Shown piece by piece: positions 1 through 13,087 of a stretch of DNA of 64,000 nt (the first letter of the stretch is position 1; each line of letters begins with the position of its first letter). Source of the DNA: Telopea speciosissima (taxonomy: Eukaryota; Streptophyta; Magnoliopsida; Proteales; Proteaceae); assembly GCF_018873765.1 (NCBI RefSeq), contig NC_057925.1:61888970-61952969 (forward strand), read 5' to 3'. The translations under genes and the position numbers were made by a program. The notes beneath the pieces are model-generated. The model ran no database searches and had not been told where the DNA came from. It saw only the letters and a program-made list of their open reading frames with translations.

Positions 1-714
1 CTCCCTATGTATTTGAAAATCGTGCAAGACAATCACAGCCCTCAAGAATGACATATTTGTAGTAATTTTCAAATTATTTTGAAAACCCTTTTTACCGGAC
101 TTGTGAACTTTTGGGAATAAGACAAGGGGCAATCCATAGATGGTCAAGATCCCTTGTTCTTCACACTAGTAGTTCATTTTGCTTTCAAAAGCGAAAAATT
201 AATGCTCAATGGACATATTCAATGACTTCGATTTATTTGATTTGTTCAAGAGGATACTTCAGATGATCAACTGCATGTTACTGAAATTGTAGTTGGAAGT
301 TCTTATTGTTTAATTTTTTTTTTTTATTAAGATCCTGTTTTTGGTCAATGGATAGACTTGAAGCAGCTAGTGGTCGGGCTTCGGGCTGTGGTTTTTTGCC
401 TAGGGGCAAGGGAGTGTCTGATTGTATCATCTTTGTGGTTGATGACAGTCATTCTCTTGTACTTATATCTGGTCCATGCCATTCTGTTTCTGATTTGTGG
501 AAGTTGCAAGAGAAAATGTTTGGCATAGTTGTGTTCATGGTGTACATTTTTTAGAAGATAGAGATTTTGTGCTGATGAATTAGTGGTCTTAGTAGGTAGG
601 TTAATTTATGTGCTGAAACTGCCTCAGTGTTTTTAAGTGTGAATGCAATTTTCATTTTTGTATTTGGTGGATGTGGTAGCCTTTTTGAAGATACTGACTA
701 ATTCTTTTATTCAG
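1..714 (+). other. Intron of the PP2A gene (upstream exons outside window)
   Basis: No exon is seen here. The PP2A codons that should precede the first visible exon, including the GDxHG and GDxVDRG metal-binding motifs, are absent from all frames, so this is taken to be intron. It ends with a T-rich tract and an AG acceptor directly before position 715. Confidence 0.7.
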
Positions 715-3640
715 CTGCTGGTGGCCCTGAAAGTACGATATCCTCAACGAATTACAATTCTTAGGGGAAACCATGAAAGTCGTCAGGTATTTTGTTACCA
801 TCAGATATTTCCAGTATGTTCCCTTTCTTTTTCTTTTTTTATTTTGGTTATTGGGGATCATTATTCCCATCGTTGGGTTATAGTTTCTTAATTGAGTTAC
901 AAGTGGTGAACTGGGTCCAAATGTTATTGTGTACAATTATTGAACTTGCTTTTCGCCGAAGTGATTGCTTATTGTACTTTGCAAGTGTGCTTTTTGAGAA
1001 GTAATATGACTTGAACTTAATATGGTCCACCATACCTTTTTCTTTATTATTTTGAGTTGAATAGTTTGAGTAATGCATGATTTGCTGAATTTTCTTTATC
1101 TATTACATTGCAGATCACACAAGTTTATGGGTTTTATGATGAATGCCTGCGAAAGTGAGTTATCTATTCACATCCTTGATCTGAGGAGTTGGTGCAAAAT
1201 TTATTGTTCCTTTTTAGTTAATGACAAATTGAACTTGAAGTCTTTTCCATGTGTTTCTAACTGTTATAGCTACTGCATCTTTTCTCCATTAAGCTTGCTT
1301 TTGTGTTCTCTGTTGGGGAAATAGGTTATTTTTGTCTAAAAAACTAGATTTCACTGGGATCTATATATGTGTTGAGAAGCGATTTGTTATTCACTTTTCC
1401 TTTTTCTGTCTTCTTCTTTTTAGGGTATTTAACTGCCTTCTTGCCAAGGAATTAAATCTTGGTTCTTTTGTGGGACTTGGCCAGCGCTTAAATCAAATAC
1501 AAATTGGTACTAATTCTATTAAATTGATTTCATGTTCAGATGATGTTAACTAGGTCGAGTCACTTGCACAAGGGTCCTTTAATCTATGTTCGTTCACCTT
1601 GTGTGAAGTGGGCCTTGGTTGGGATTTTTTCACTTTTTAGTCATGGGCTTGGTTTAGCATTAGCTGATTAGTTGAGCTTCTAAGTTTCTAGAGTCTTATG
1701 ATTCTCTGCGTGTCCTGTTCATTTGTTATTATCATAATATGTCAGGTCCCAATCCACTGTTAATCGTGTTATGATGGACTGCACATGTGGTCTCCAAATT
1801 TTTTTCCTTGGAGCATTGGCAAGTGTTTTGGATCTACACCTGATGAGTATTTTGATGGTTGGCATCAAGTCACTTGAGCAGAGTAGTTCATTATCTGCCA
1901 ATTCTGAACTTGTATAGTTGATGCACTTATGCGGGAATGATGCATCAAAGTCTCTGGTAGTGCGTTTGAGCATTTAATAATCTTCCTCAAGCCCAAGTCT
2001 GTATAAGAAATGTATTCGAGTTTCAAATGAACTTTCATTGTTTTTTTAAAAAAATTTTAGAGTGCAATCTCCAATGTAATGGCCTGATATTTGATTGGAC
2101 AACTTTGGCTCTGTTTTACATTTTTTTTGTGGCCATTCAATTTATTTTATGATTTTTGTTTTTTTCCTATCTGTTTCTAAATCCTTACTGATACTATGTT
2201 CAAATACTTCCTTTGCAGGTATGGTAATGCAAATGTTTGGAAGATCTTCACAGACCTTTTTGACTATTTTCCACTAACAGCATTGGTTAGTAGAATTTAC
2301 TCTTGAATTTTACTAGTTTTTTTTGGGGTCTACCTATTATGTGCTTCTCTTTCAGGCAATAAATTGCTTTCTCTCTCTCTCTCTCTCGCCCCCCCCTTTT
2401 ATATATAGGCAGGGGAAAATCGTAGTGTTCTTTATAATATAATTTTAGATTCAAGAATGTAAGAAGATGACATAGTATGGAATATATGTAGTACACTAAT
2501 ACATGGTTCTTTTTATACCCTAGTGCTTGATCTGGGCTACGTCCAGGAGGTTACTTATTAATTGCCCATGCAGTTATTGAGGTTGCTGAATGGCCTATTG
2601 GGTTTCTGTGATTGTAGCTTCTTGGGTAATATATTAAATAATGTTTGATTTGTCATAGTAAAGGCTTCAGCAGAGCGTCAATATTGTTTTTATGATATCA
2701 TCAAGTTTGATAGGCTGTGTTAAGTTGGCACTCCAAACTATATAGTGGGTGCATTGGAAGTACTTTGCTTTGTTTATCTTGATCTAGACGTTAATGGCAT
2801 TTGGTTTCTATACATTGTATTTTGTTGTGACTTTGTTCTTTGATACCTTCCAAAGGTTGAATCGGAAATATTTTGTCTGCATGGTGGACTGTCCCCTTCC
2901 ATTGAGACTCTTGATAACATAAGGAATTTTGACCGTGTCCAAGAAGTTCCTCATGAAGGACCCATGTGTGATCTCTTATGGTCTGACCCGGATGACCGCT
3001 GTGGTTGGGGTATCTCTCCTCGTGGAGCAGGGTACACTTTTGGCCAAGTAAGTTGACATTTCCTTGTTCATATGGCTGGTGAACTATGGTGGTTCTTCAA
3101 CATATTTGCTTTATATTTTACTACTATCGTGGATTTTACAGGATATATCTGAGCAATTCAACCATACCAACAACTTAAAGCTGATTGCTAGAGCTCATCA
3201 ACTGGTCATGGAGGGATTTAATTGGGGACATGTAATTGAAACCCAACTTTTATGCCTCCTTGGTTCATCCTTTGGTTTAGAGAAAAAGTAGGTTTGCAAA
3301 TTTAACATCTCGCCTTGTAACAGGAGCAAAAGGTGGTTACAATATTTAGTGCACCTAATTATTGTTATCGCTGTGGGAACATGGCATCTATTTTGGAGGT
3401 TGATGACTGCAAAGGGCACACGTTCATCCAGGTCTCTGTCTCTCTCTTTCTCTCACAAATGTGTGCACTGTTGGACATAATAGTTTTGGCTAAAGTCTTG
3501 TGCACATTCTTTCAGTTAGTTTGCATGCATAACTGTACAAAAGTTCTGAAAACCTGATTTATTAATGGTTGCAGTTTGAGCCAGCTCCGAGGAGAGGAGA
3601 GCCAGATGTAACTCGCAGAACACCTGATTACTTCCTATGA
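715..3640 (+). CDS. PP2A4: Serine/threonine protein phosphatase PP2A catalytic subunit, 3' part (seven exons)
   Basis: Catalytic C subunit of protein phosphatase 2A, which removes phosphate from Ser/Thr in the cytosol and nucleus as part of A-B-C heterotrimers. Seven exons are visible: 715-786, 1114-1154, 2219-2285, 2856-3047, 3142-3231, 3324-3431 and 3575-3640, all with GT-AG borders and in phase. They give 211 residues; the family has about 313, so roughly 100 N-terminal residues lie before the window. Seen motifs: RGNHESRQ, then [36 protein letters not shown], and the C-terminal TPDYFL tail that is carboxymethylated and phosphorylated in this family. The tail [21 protein letters not shown]-type ending marks plant subfamily II (Arabidopsis PP2A-3/PP2A-4) rather than subfamily I. 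The gene faces the lipid phosphatase at 7.1-11.9 kb tail to tail. The choice of PP2A-4 over PP2A-3 rests on that neighbour. Confidence 0.95.
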
Positions 3641-4060
3641 TGCAGCCACCTTTGAATTATTGCTGATTTTCCAGTACGGTCTGCTTGCTGGTTGGCAATG
3701 AAGTGGGTGCGAATACTGCGGGTCCTTTTTCAGAGCTGTTTATCAGATTTAAGATTTATAATTTCTACCTGCTATGCTTTTGGTCATGGGGAAGGGGAGG
3801 GACAGAAGCGTGTAAAATGAGCAGGTATAGCTCCCTCTAATTTATGTTCCAAACTGTGCTGGGTTTCCTCAAAGGGAGGCAGCAAAGCTGGCGACGCTGT
3901 GGCAGCATGTATCATTTCCAGCAGAACATGTGGTATTTTTTTTTTTTTTGGGGGGGGGGGGGATTCTGTAGAGTTTAGTGGTGCTTTCTTCTTTTTGTTT
4001 TAATTTTTGTTAGCTTTATAATCCTTCATTGGACATTATTGATTCGGATGGCTGTTACTC
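3641..4060 (+). other. Probable PP2A 3' untranslated region with T/G homopolymer
   Basis: This follows the stop codon directly. It holds a run of 14 T followed by 13 G at 3936-3962, a possible slippage or assembly weak point. The transcript end is not fixed; no strong AATAAA signal was picked out. Confidence 0.4.
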
Positions 4061-5030
4061 TCTCCACTAGCTTTCCCTCTATAATCTAGAGTAAGGGGAT
4101 GTTTCACACATGGTTATTAACCTCAGTGGTAGCTTCTAATGCTCTTTTTTGCTTGCTCTAAGTCTATTCTGCAGAATGCTTACTTGGCATCACTCACAAG
4201 TATTTTACCCAGACAATATGAATCATTTTTGCCTAATTTGTCTTTGTTATGCTCTTCATTTTGGATTTTCTCATATAATTTTAGAGGACGAGTATGACTT
4301 GTATGCTTAGCTGGAGGTGAGCATTCTGATTTGCCTTATGCAGTATGTTCGAGTTCTGAAATGTGGAACCCCTTTTGATTCGTTTGGGCAGTTAAATTAA
4401 ATTGTAGACTACAATGACTAATAAATTTGCTGGTGAGGATTCATGGTGGACAAACTGAAGTTGTCTACCAATAGATATTTTGATTCATCTTTTTTTAACC
4501 TCCAGGTTTTTTTGGTGGTTGATGTTTGTGCACCCTTTTCGAAAGCACTGTTTCCTTATTAGAGCTGGAATAAATTAAAATTGGTTAATTCGCCTTTCAG
4601 CCTTTCTGGGGATTGGCTTAAAGGGTAGCATGAATTTGGATTCACCACCCGAATCTCTAAAGAGAACCTGTAATGATTCATTTTATCTTGCTACTAAATA
4701 GCAGTATTTATATTTCGCTTGGCTCACAGACGTTGAATTGATACATAGACTTGGTCAGAACCAGCAGTGATTGAATTCTACCGAGTTTGTTGATGCATTG
4801 TTAATTTGTTATGAGAGATTTGTCCTTGCAAAAGTCTCTCGTACGCTAGTGAAGTTTATATATATTTGGACCACAATGTAGATTCAGGAATCCTATAACC
4901 AAAAGGAAAAAGAGGAGATTAAGTGGAAGGGCTAAGGTGTTTGTATTGGTAACGCGAATGTGAACCTGGTCGATGGGGTAAATTTTGATATTACCATTCA
5001 AATGGAGATCTGGTCATGGAAGAAAAAAAG
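4061..5030. other. Intergenic, no gene seen
   Basis: AT-rich spacer between the PP2A gene and the lipid phosphatase on the other strand. No conserved coding segment, RNA gene or clear transposon end was recognised. Confidence 0.5.
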
Positions 5031-5097
5031 GCAAGGAAAGGGAAGGGAAGGGGAGGGGAGGGGAGGGGAGGGGAGGGAGGGGGGGTGGCGCAAGAGA
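5031..5097 (+). repeat. G-rich purine tract (GGGGA repeats), G-quadruplex-prone
   Basis: Nearly pure A/G tract with repeated GGGGA units ending in a G run. At least six runs of four or more G are separated by single A, which fits the usual rule for an intramolecular G-quadruplex on the + strand. Confidence 0.8.
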
Positions 5098-5491
5098 ATG
5101 CTACTTTGCGTGTGTTGTGCTGTGCCAGACATGGGCGGGTGAAATTATCGTTGCGCCCTCATGAAAAGCGCACCATACTTAACCAGGCGTCGATCTTTCT
5201 CCAAAAGAAAATTTTCAGTTGTAGCAGCTCCAATTATCTATGCTAGATTTCTTTGGCGAGAGGTTGGAGAGGACTTGGATCCTGTCAATCCAGGTAGTGT
5301 GCAACGCCTGGGATCGACAGGGCGCTTTGACCGCTTTACCTCCTGCCCACGTCCATGCACAACAAGGTCTGGAATGACAGTCATGCTCTCCATGTATGGT
5401 AGAAATTTGGCCCCCTTTTTGTGCCACTGCATTTGTTCTCATTGGTTGGCGCATATGGCGTGGCCTCACTGTTTGTTTTAACATCAAGTAA

Positions 5492-5583
5492 AGGGAAGAT
5501 GTTCTCTACATGGGAGCACAGGTTGTGCCTAAACCCCATGTGTTTGGGCGCATCCTACTCCCCAGTGCAGAGAACATTTCCCT
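5492..5583. mobile_element. Small MITE with GGGAA..GTTCTCT ends
   Basis: A 92 bp unit. The left end AGGGAAGATGTTCTCT is matched by the inverse of the right end AGAGAACATTTCCCT. The same end motif bounds a longer MITE at 24850-25018, so the two look like members of one family. No target duplication was clear enough to name the superfamily. Confidence 0.55.
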
Positions 5584-7134
5584 AAAAGTAAATAAGATTT
5601 ACTATTGTTTGTTTGTTATGGTAGTTCCATAATTACTTATGTTAACAATGGAAGGTGATATTTTTGAAAACCACAATACAAAACTATCCATCTTTCTTTT
5701 ATTTTATCTTTTTTTAAGTCTGAATTTTCTATTTTCACTCATAGTTGGGAGAATGCATAATAATATTTGAGTATTGGTTAAAATGAGTTATTTAATTGAA
5801 TTAGACTTTGAAATTTGACACATGGCTCATATCCTCTCTATTCAACGGTTGAGTGGATTATGTCATCTGTCCATGCGGAAGAATAGATACTTTTGTGACA
5901 TTTGGAAAGTATAAGAGATTGCTGCTGATTGTGTAGGCCCTGCACCAGCATGGGGGTCAATGAGTACATGTAGAAGGATCTGTTTGGGTGGTATTTTTTT
6001 ATTTTACTGAGGGCTGAATAGTCATTGCGTACGCTCCTATGTCTTGGCATAAGAACCACACGTCCAGGTAGTGTCAATAACACTTCATCTTGTTTTTAAC
6101 ATAAATTTTTTGAAAAACATTGAAAAAATATGAAAATTTTCATGTAAATTATCAATTGCACAAATTTTTTTACCACGAAACAAATAAGACTTAAGGACTT
6201 CCTAGAGATGCTTGTCTTAATCATACTCGCATTGGAGAACCATATATTCCCTTGCCATGGCAAACGTCTGCATTGATGATTTTTCTTTAGAAAAATTCTG
6301 TGAACATGTAAATGGCAAAAATTTTTCTATACAAGCATTGGCTAGAAGACTTCTCGGAAGGGCAGCTTTAATTTTTGGCATGAAAAAAATAATTTAACAA
6401 TTTCAACAGTTGAATATTTGGGGAATGAGATACTCAAATTTTACACTCTCAAGTCAAATCATACACCTTCCAAGCACAATCTCTCATACGTACATGGCTA
6501 CAAGAATCCCTCTGCAGTCCTTGAGGTGTTTGTTCAATGCTTTCTGTCATGTGAATTCAATTTTGTTGAAACTTACATATCAGCAATGACCGTAGAGTAT
6601 AGTTAGTTATACATACAATTTCAGCCTCCTCTGATCTAATGCATGACAGAACTAGGTGCCCATCAATGTAATCTTGTAGTTTGCCCGTGTAGAACTAGGT
6701 CAGATTAGTTATGTTGTATTGTTCATACAAGTTCTTCTCCATCAAATGTCCTGTTATGCTACTTGACTACTCGAGCTAAATTAAAATCTTGATACGATAT
6801 AACAGGTGTTTATTCGATTCCAATACCTGAATCCTCTATCTCTTTTGTTGTTCTGAAAGATGGATTATTTCTCCTGAATCATCAATTTTCTAATAAAAAT
6901 TACAGCAGGACTCGGTGACTCACTACCCCCAAAAGCAAAAAATGATGGAACAGTGCAATGGGATCATTGTATCCTAATGCATTTTTTCAGCTTCTGAATT
7001 ATGGCTCGAGTATGTACATACAATATAGTACAATGACCTCTTTGGATTGACAAGGATTTTATATGAAACAAAATCAATATTGCAACCCTCAGGAAGCGAA
7101 GGTGCAGTTAAGTCGGTACTCAGGCATTTGTTAA
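5584..7134. other. Intergenic; right part belongs to the lipid phosphatase duplication block
   Basis: No gene seen. From about 6.4 kb the sequence resembles 51.65-52.0 kb (for example the stretch around GCAGTCCTT and TGTTCAATGC), so the duplicated block extends beyond the 3' end of the lipid phosphatase gene. The last 100 bases are likely its 3' UTR. Confidence 0.5.
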
Positions 7135-10100
7135 TTACAACTGTAGGTGAGAAAATAGAGATGGGACGAGGTCAACTACCGACCATGCAAGACCTGCATA
7201 CTGGAGGAACCTTATGCCTGTGTCAACATCAAAAGAATCCTGAGGAAAGTAGAACATCTTCTGGATTCCATTAGATTTCTTACCGCTTACTGAACTATTT
7301 AGTTGAGGGATGTAGCACGATGATCTTATTGGGATGCCTACAGTGTTTGCCACCACAGGAAGTATCCATTTAGCTAGTGCCTTGCTGCAGAACTTCACAA
7401 TAATTATTGTAGGAATGCCCACAAGCACCCTTCCTACAAAAACTGGGATTGAAAGTTGTGGGCTAAAGATGTGTGGCATGTCTTCATGGTGAAACTGAAG
7501 GTAAGTTTGCTGGACTCCCGTAACCTGGTCAACATCAAAAGTTATTTCTTTTTACAGGAAGCAACAGAAAGAAGCTAACAAAGCATGTATATGACACATA
7601 GAAGAGATCTCAACCATGAAGCACAAATAATTCCTTTTCATTCTGAGGAAGAACTAAAAAAGAAAAAAGTTTCTTTTGGCAGAAGGGGGGGGGGGGGGAG
7701 GGATTAAAAAGACGTCTACTAATATGAGTAAAAACAAGTTATATTGCTGAAGCATTGTACATCAACCATGGCAGAAACCAAGTTAAAAAAAATAAGCCCC
7801 AGAGTTCAAAGCATAATGAACAAGCCTATCATCAGCTGGATCCATAACATATCTCTGACTGAAAAAAAATGAAACACATGATTTCTTAATAGAGAATGAT
7901 ATATGTCATCAAAAATAATCCTAATTCAATGAAAAGAAATAGTTAACCATTAAGTACAACAAATTTGGAATATTATTTCCTCTACTAACAAACACTCAAA
8001 TAGGTAAACCAAGCTAGCATCAGGAAAAAGAGAGTGCACTTTTCTTTTGATCTTCCGTACAGATTTCCAAAATCTGTAATTTTCCATTATCTTTTTCCAG
8101 GGGCAAATTGAAAGGTGTGGCATTTTGCATCCATTTCTGTTTTTCTGATTCCAGAATCCAGAGGCAAGAAAATATGTGTTTCTTCCATCTTGATTCTGTT
8201 CTCCAGCAGTCCACCATCATAGTAGCGCAACAAAAGGCTAGTAGTATATGAGAAAAACTCAAATTTCATTATCCAAGTGGGACTTGATTAATCTTGCTTA
8301 ATAAGTGATGCAGATAAGTTGCCTAATGGGTTTATTTTATTGAAGACAAGCTTTGGGTTGGGTTATGTAAATGTTGGGCTTTTGATCCTATGGGTTTACT
8401 ATGTAATTGGCCAATTTAATGAGCCTAAAATATGGGTAGAAAATAGGAAAACGGGATTTACTTCATTAGTTTAGTTAAGAGTCTGTTACTTTCAATATTT
8501 TAGTTTCCTAGTCAGTTTATGTTACCTTATTAGTGTTGAGTCTATTTTGAGTCTTCTATGTAAGTTTATAAGGGGCTACAGCCTTGTACACGAATTTGAT
8601 TAATGGGATTAAGGGGAAAAAAAAACAAACATAGCCTTGTGCTTTGTTCTGTGAGAGAGTATGGTGACAGACCAAAATACGGTGAGAGGCCATGGGTGAG
8701 AGACCCGGGACTGCTGGTCTACACCCAGGATAAAGAATGGTTTATAAGTTGGGTTGACTGCCAGTAATAAAATATCTTTGGCCAAAATGTTTCACAATGG
8801 ACATTGAAAAGTAACTTTAAATATGGTGGAAATTGCAAAACGAGATTCATCTAACCAACCACACATAGCTGCAAAATGGCTTCGTGAGTTCAGTTGAGTT
8901 TAGTTTTTTAGAACAAAAGCACAGAATGCCTATCTGTCTAGAAATAAGCATTTAATATTTGTTAACAGATACATCATGTTGGTCATGACAGTCATATAAT
9001 AGTCTACACGATATGTCAATTATCTCGTCATTTTCATCTTTTAGTTGTACCCATAGTAGAATACCATGTGAGCACCACAGTGACATTAAGATAACATCCT
9101 GTCACATGGGATTAAGAAGCCGCTTCTGTGGATTCCGGCATCTAAAGGAGGAGATAAGCTGCATATGGTACGCAAAGCAGCAGGCTGACATGGTGAAAAA
9201 CTAAAAGGATGGATTTTAAGAATTCAAGGGTCATAAAAGGTAATTCCATTTAGAAGTTGATTTATCAAGCATCCAAGCTTAGAGGCTTCTTTGGAATGAG
9301 AATTCACAGTAATGATCTGTGAACATTCCAAGTGCTACCTAAGGCCATAACATGCCCAGAGATCTTATGTATTTGAATATTAGCAGGACATAAAATGTAA
9401 CATATTTCCTAGAATTCTAACATTAACATCTCAGATGATATGGTGATACCAATCCCTAGTTTCATGTTTCTAGTAGCTAGTATTTACCAGACTTCTATTA
9501 TTCAAAGAGATATTTTGACAAATAATTACTTCGGTACATCAAAACTATTTTTTGTAGATTAAAAAAAAACAACAACAGAAAATATCAGACAACAAAGTCA
9601 AAGAATAATCATAGTGTATGACAAACTATTACACTGTATCAATATTGATATCTTCAATTTAATGGACAGAGAGGGCAGTGGGGAGCATGTAACGGGTCCA
9701 TATACACAGTAACAAAAAGAGCATGGATAATTTTCCTCCAACATTTGATTTTGTAGCTTTATGGTCCCCATACTATTCTGAGTTCTAATTCTATCAAGTT
9801 ATTCATAAAGAATCATGAACTTCTCCATTCATTTGACATTTTATGATGGCTCCAACATTCTAATTTGAAGCTCTAGATTCTACACATTTTCCAAACTCTC
9901 ATCATGTTCAAGTTTTGTGTAAAGGGTGTTGAGCTTCACTACTGACACTTTCTAATATGCATTGAGAGCTTTCTTAAAGCAAGAAAGATAACTAGATGGA
10001 GATAGCAGGCATCTAGGACGAGGCACATGTAACTGTCAAATTGGAGATGCAGATCTAGCTCCTAAGACTGATGACTTTAAATTTGGGAAGTGCAATCAAC

Positions 10101-11906
10101 AGCGTGCTACTCATAAGTTCCTTCCCCCCACCCGCCCCCCCCCCCCCCCCCAAAACCCTTTGTAGAGTAAAGAAAACTGAGAGACATTGTGAGTTTAAGT
10201 TTTAACACCGAGATATGCTTTATCTACATATTCTTTGTAACCAGTCACACTGTGACCAGGTTTTTCCTCTTGAGATATCTGCAAAGGTAAGGAGATGCTG
10301 AAGCAGGAACTTCTTGGTAACACAATGGCGTACAATATTTAATAAATTAATTCATAATGGGAAAGAATCTAAGAAACACAGGCAAATGTGATTATTAATA
10401 CAAGTAGGAGTAGGAGAAAGAGTAGAGTTTGCACTTACTATTCCTAATGCAACACCATTGAAAGCTGTGTGAAACTCATAACTTGGGGTGGGAAGCTCTG
10501 GGGTTGGATACGCAAAGAGCAATAAGAAACTAAGGGCAGCCCAGAAGGAGCAGACTGCAAGGGGAGCATGGATGCAATAGAAGTTATTAATATAAAATAT
10601 GAGGTCATCAAGGAAAGGATGTAAAACAAAACAGCATGAAGAATAAGAAATGTGCATACCATTCTGTCCAGAGACTATAAAGCTATCCAAATATTCATGA
10701 ACAGTGAGCCAGAAGGCAAGGATCACCAGTCCCAAGACAAGCCCGCCAAGGACATCGACCACGCTGTGCATGCCAAGGTAAATCCTTCCTAACAAGAGAC
10801 AAAATTAAGTTCTTTTCTGGAAGTAATAACAATTGAAACTTTTTTTATAGTTGACATCAACAGTAAGGAATAATATATAAAGTAGCTAAAGAATAATAAT
10901 GGGAATTTACCAAAGCCAATGAGTCCTACAAGCAAACAAACCACAGCAACTCCAGCAATTACTTGAGTAGCATCTCTATCATTGGCGGAATTCAGAACAT
11001 AATGCAAGAAGTATCTAGAACACCATTCAATCCAAAAAATGAGTTAAATAAATTTATCACACTCCTCAAATTGATGTAAACAGCGGAAAAAGAATGGAAA
11101 GAGAAATGGAAGAAAGAATTAGTACCCGGTCAGACAAACTGTGTTAAGAGTGTGAGAAGAGGGCAATCCGTATTCCAATGCGTTTTCTTTCTCGTCTTCT
11201 GTAGCGGTTACTCTCCTAACGGGAGGAGAAGTGGGTCTAGGAGCAGAGACTACATCCTATTACACAAACAGACACCAAAATGGGAATCGATCATGACTTG
11301 AATTCAGAAGAATACGAACATCTTAAAAATAGAAACTATTGGCAGCGGGAGCAAAAATACCTTGGCGGAGTTTCCTAGATAATCACAGAAAGCCATCAAC
11401 AAGGTCATCTGCCTGGCCAATTTATTGTGCCCACTCTACAGAATTTTGCCATAAATCAGTTAAAAAGATAAAATTGGTTACATTACAGGATCAATCAAAA
11501 ATATTTATGGGTTACCCATGAAAGGGAAGAGGGAGGACATACCCAGAAGAGCAGAGGAAGAAAGGCAGTGTAGAATGGCACAGAGACAACGCACGAGAGT
11601 GCAGAGAAGAAGGCGTCCAAGAAACGATGCTGGAAGCACTACAGAACCCACGAGGCCAAAATCCAATTAAAATCGAATAAAAGCAAAAGAATCCCAAAGA
11701 TTAGAGTGTTGGAGGGAGAAAAAGGGAGGCGGGTTCGAGCTGACCTGGATCTGAAGGATGAGAGGGGTGTCTGCGATGACACGATGAATTACCCATGGTT
11801 GGATGAGAGATCTAAGCTTCTGGGTGACGTTGAAGTAGGAAGCAACGAAAATCCATGAGAGAAGAGTAGAAAGAGAAAGCCCTAACCATAGAGCAATGCT
11901 CTCCAT
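7135..11906 (-). CDS. LPPD: Lipid phosphate phosphatase delta / sphingoid-1-phosphate phosphatase, copy A
   Basis: PAP2-family membrane phosphatase that dephosphorylates long-chain base 1-phosphates and related lipid phosphates at the ER. Eight exons on the minus strand: 11906-11745, 11638-11543, 11435-11361, 11256-11126, 11014-10911, 10788-10660, 10554-10439 and 7524-7135, all GT-AG and in phase, giving 400 residues (Arabidopsis LPP delta has 416). The catalytic triad of motifs is whole: K111-x6-R118-P119, PSSH ending at H146, and GRIYLGMHSVVD with R191, H197 and D201. Several hydrophobic segments (about residues 7-25, 60-85, 173-190 and 250-265) fit a multi-pass protein. The start is the first ATG of the conserved MESxALW peptide. 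Intron 7 is about 2.9 kb. The gene is convergent with the PP2A gene; a second copy lies at 52.9-58.5 kb. No break is seen, so it is probably functional. Confidence 0.94.
8283..8711. mobile_element. Copy-specific insertion in intron 7 of LPPD copy A, LTR-like
   Basis: The introns of copies A and B align on both sides (…GACTGCTGGTCT… resumes at 8712 and 54375) but differ here. The A-specific stretch contains a TATA-like TATAAGGGGC near 8568 and looks like part of an LTR or TRIM. No terminal repeats or target duplication were confirmed. Confidence 0.3.
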
Positions 11907-12300
11907 TTCTCTCCTCTTTTCTCTTCTCCAATTCCTGATATCAAGCTTGACGATCCAACAAAAAAAAATAAAATTAATAATTAAAAAAGGGCTACAAAAT
12001 CTATTGGTGTCTTCCCTTCTCCATACAAAATCTAATTCACTTGAATCTTCAGAAAACTGGGTAACGGCGGAAACGCCAACAATCCCCCCCAAAAGAAATG
12101 AGAGAAAAAGAGACTTCCTATCAATAGTGGCTGACAGAGAGAAGAGAGAGGGGCCAGCAGTTAAAGCAGAGACACCAACGAAAACTAGACAAAGAGAAGA
12201 AAGACGAGAGAAGAGAGAATGGGGCCAAGTGGCCAGCGAGGCAGCGATTACCAACAGAGACCAACGAGAGAGACATTATTGACCGCACCGCGCACGCGCA
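11907..12300 (-). promoter_or_regulatory. 5' leader and promoter of LPPD copy A
   Basis: Pyrimidine-rich on the minus strand (many CTCTTT/CTCTCT units). It aligns with 58495-58870 upstream of copy B, sharing for example CTGGGTAACGG on the + strand near 12055 and 58680. Conservation between paralogues points to leader and proximal promoter. No TATA box was assigned. Confidence 0.45.
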
Positions 12301-12556
12301 TGTATTTTTTTTATAAGAAAAAAAAAAAAAAAAGGGGCGCTGTTTTCCGGTGGAAGCTTCTTTAATCTACACCGCTCATTAAGGTGTATGAGATTCCATT
12401 CGAACGGTCAGAATATTTTGGTTCCATTGTTATTCAAATTTCAAATGAGTTGCAACCATATTTATGCTGACACTATATCATAAGGAATTGGAGGTGATAA
12501 CGATTCATATCATAAGCTAATAACCCACTAATGTTTTTCTCTTTCTCTTGCACTCA

Positions 12557-13087
12557 TTTTTTTTTGGGTATAAGGAAACTCATTTATTAGTGTGAGAAAG
12601 ACGCATGGTATCCGAACTACAAATATCAGACAACCAAGAGGTGGTTTCCAACCAAACTGTCCTACTCGCACAGGACATGGCATACCTGGCCAGGGAGTCA
12701 GCCACGCTATTAATCTCCTTGGGAATGTAGTGGAATTTACAAGAGATAAGTAGTAGGAGGAGAGATGAACAATGTCCTGTATAGTACTGGATTCTTCTAT
12801 TGGATGAGGGAGTTTTGTGTTGGCCAGCAGGTTGGAGAGCTCTAAATTATCCATTTCGACCTCCAGGTGGAGAATGCCATCAGAAATTCCTTGAAGGAGG
12901 CCTTCCCTGATTGCAGTAGCTTCACCTTGGAGCACTGTGTTGAAAGTGAGAGGTTCTGAAATTGCAGAAATAAAATTATGACTTCCTTATCGACATGGAA
13001 AAGCGAAAATCTCATCCTCCAAGATGGTTGTATGCATGCTCTCATTGGACACCGTGCTTGCATAGGGGCCACACTACTAGATAGTGT
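12557..13087 (-). mobile_element. 5'-truncated LINE (L1-type) with RNase H-like end
   Basis: On the minus strand it encodes an RNase H-like C-terminal piece of plant LINE ORF2 (GEATAIREGLLQ, then a VEMDNLELSNLL stretch). It ends in a poly-A tail read as T at 12557-12564. Flanks carry near-matching copies of TTCTCTTGC (12543 and 13088), a plausible target duplication. The endonuclease and reverse transcriptase are missing. Confidence 0.65.

Noticed and set aside
306-554. Small frame at the left end as a PP2A exon
   Set aside because: Its translation has none of the conserved PP2A residues expected before [12 protein letters not shown], and it lies in intron sequence.
11896-12282. 128-codon frame on the + strand over the LPPD copy A start
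   Set aside because: Overlaps exon 1 and leader of the minus-strand gene; composition is the mirror of the pyrimidine-rich leader and matches no family.
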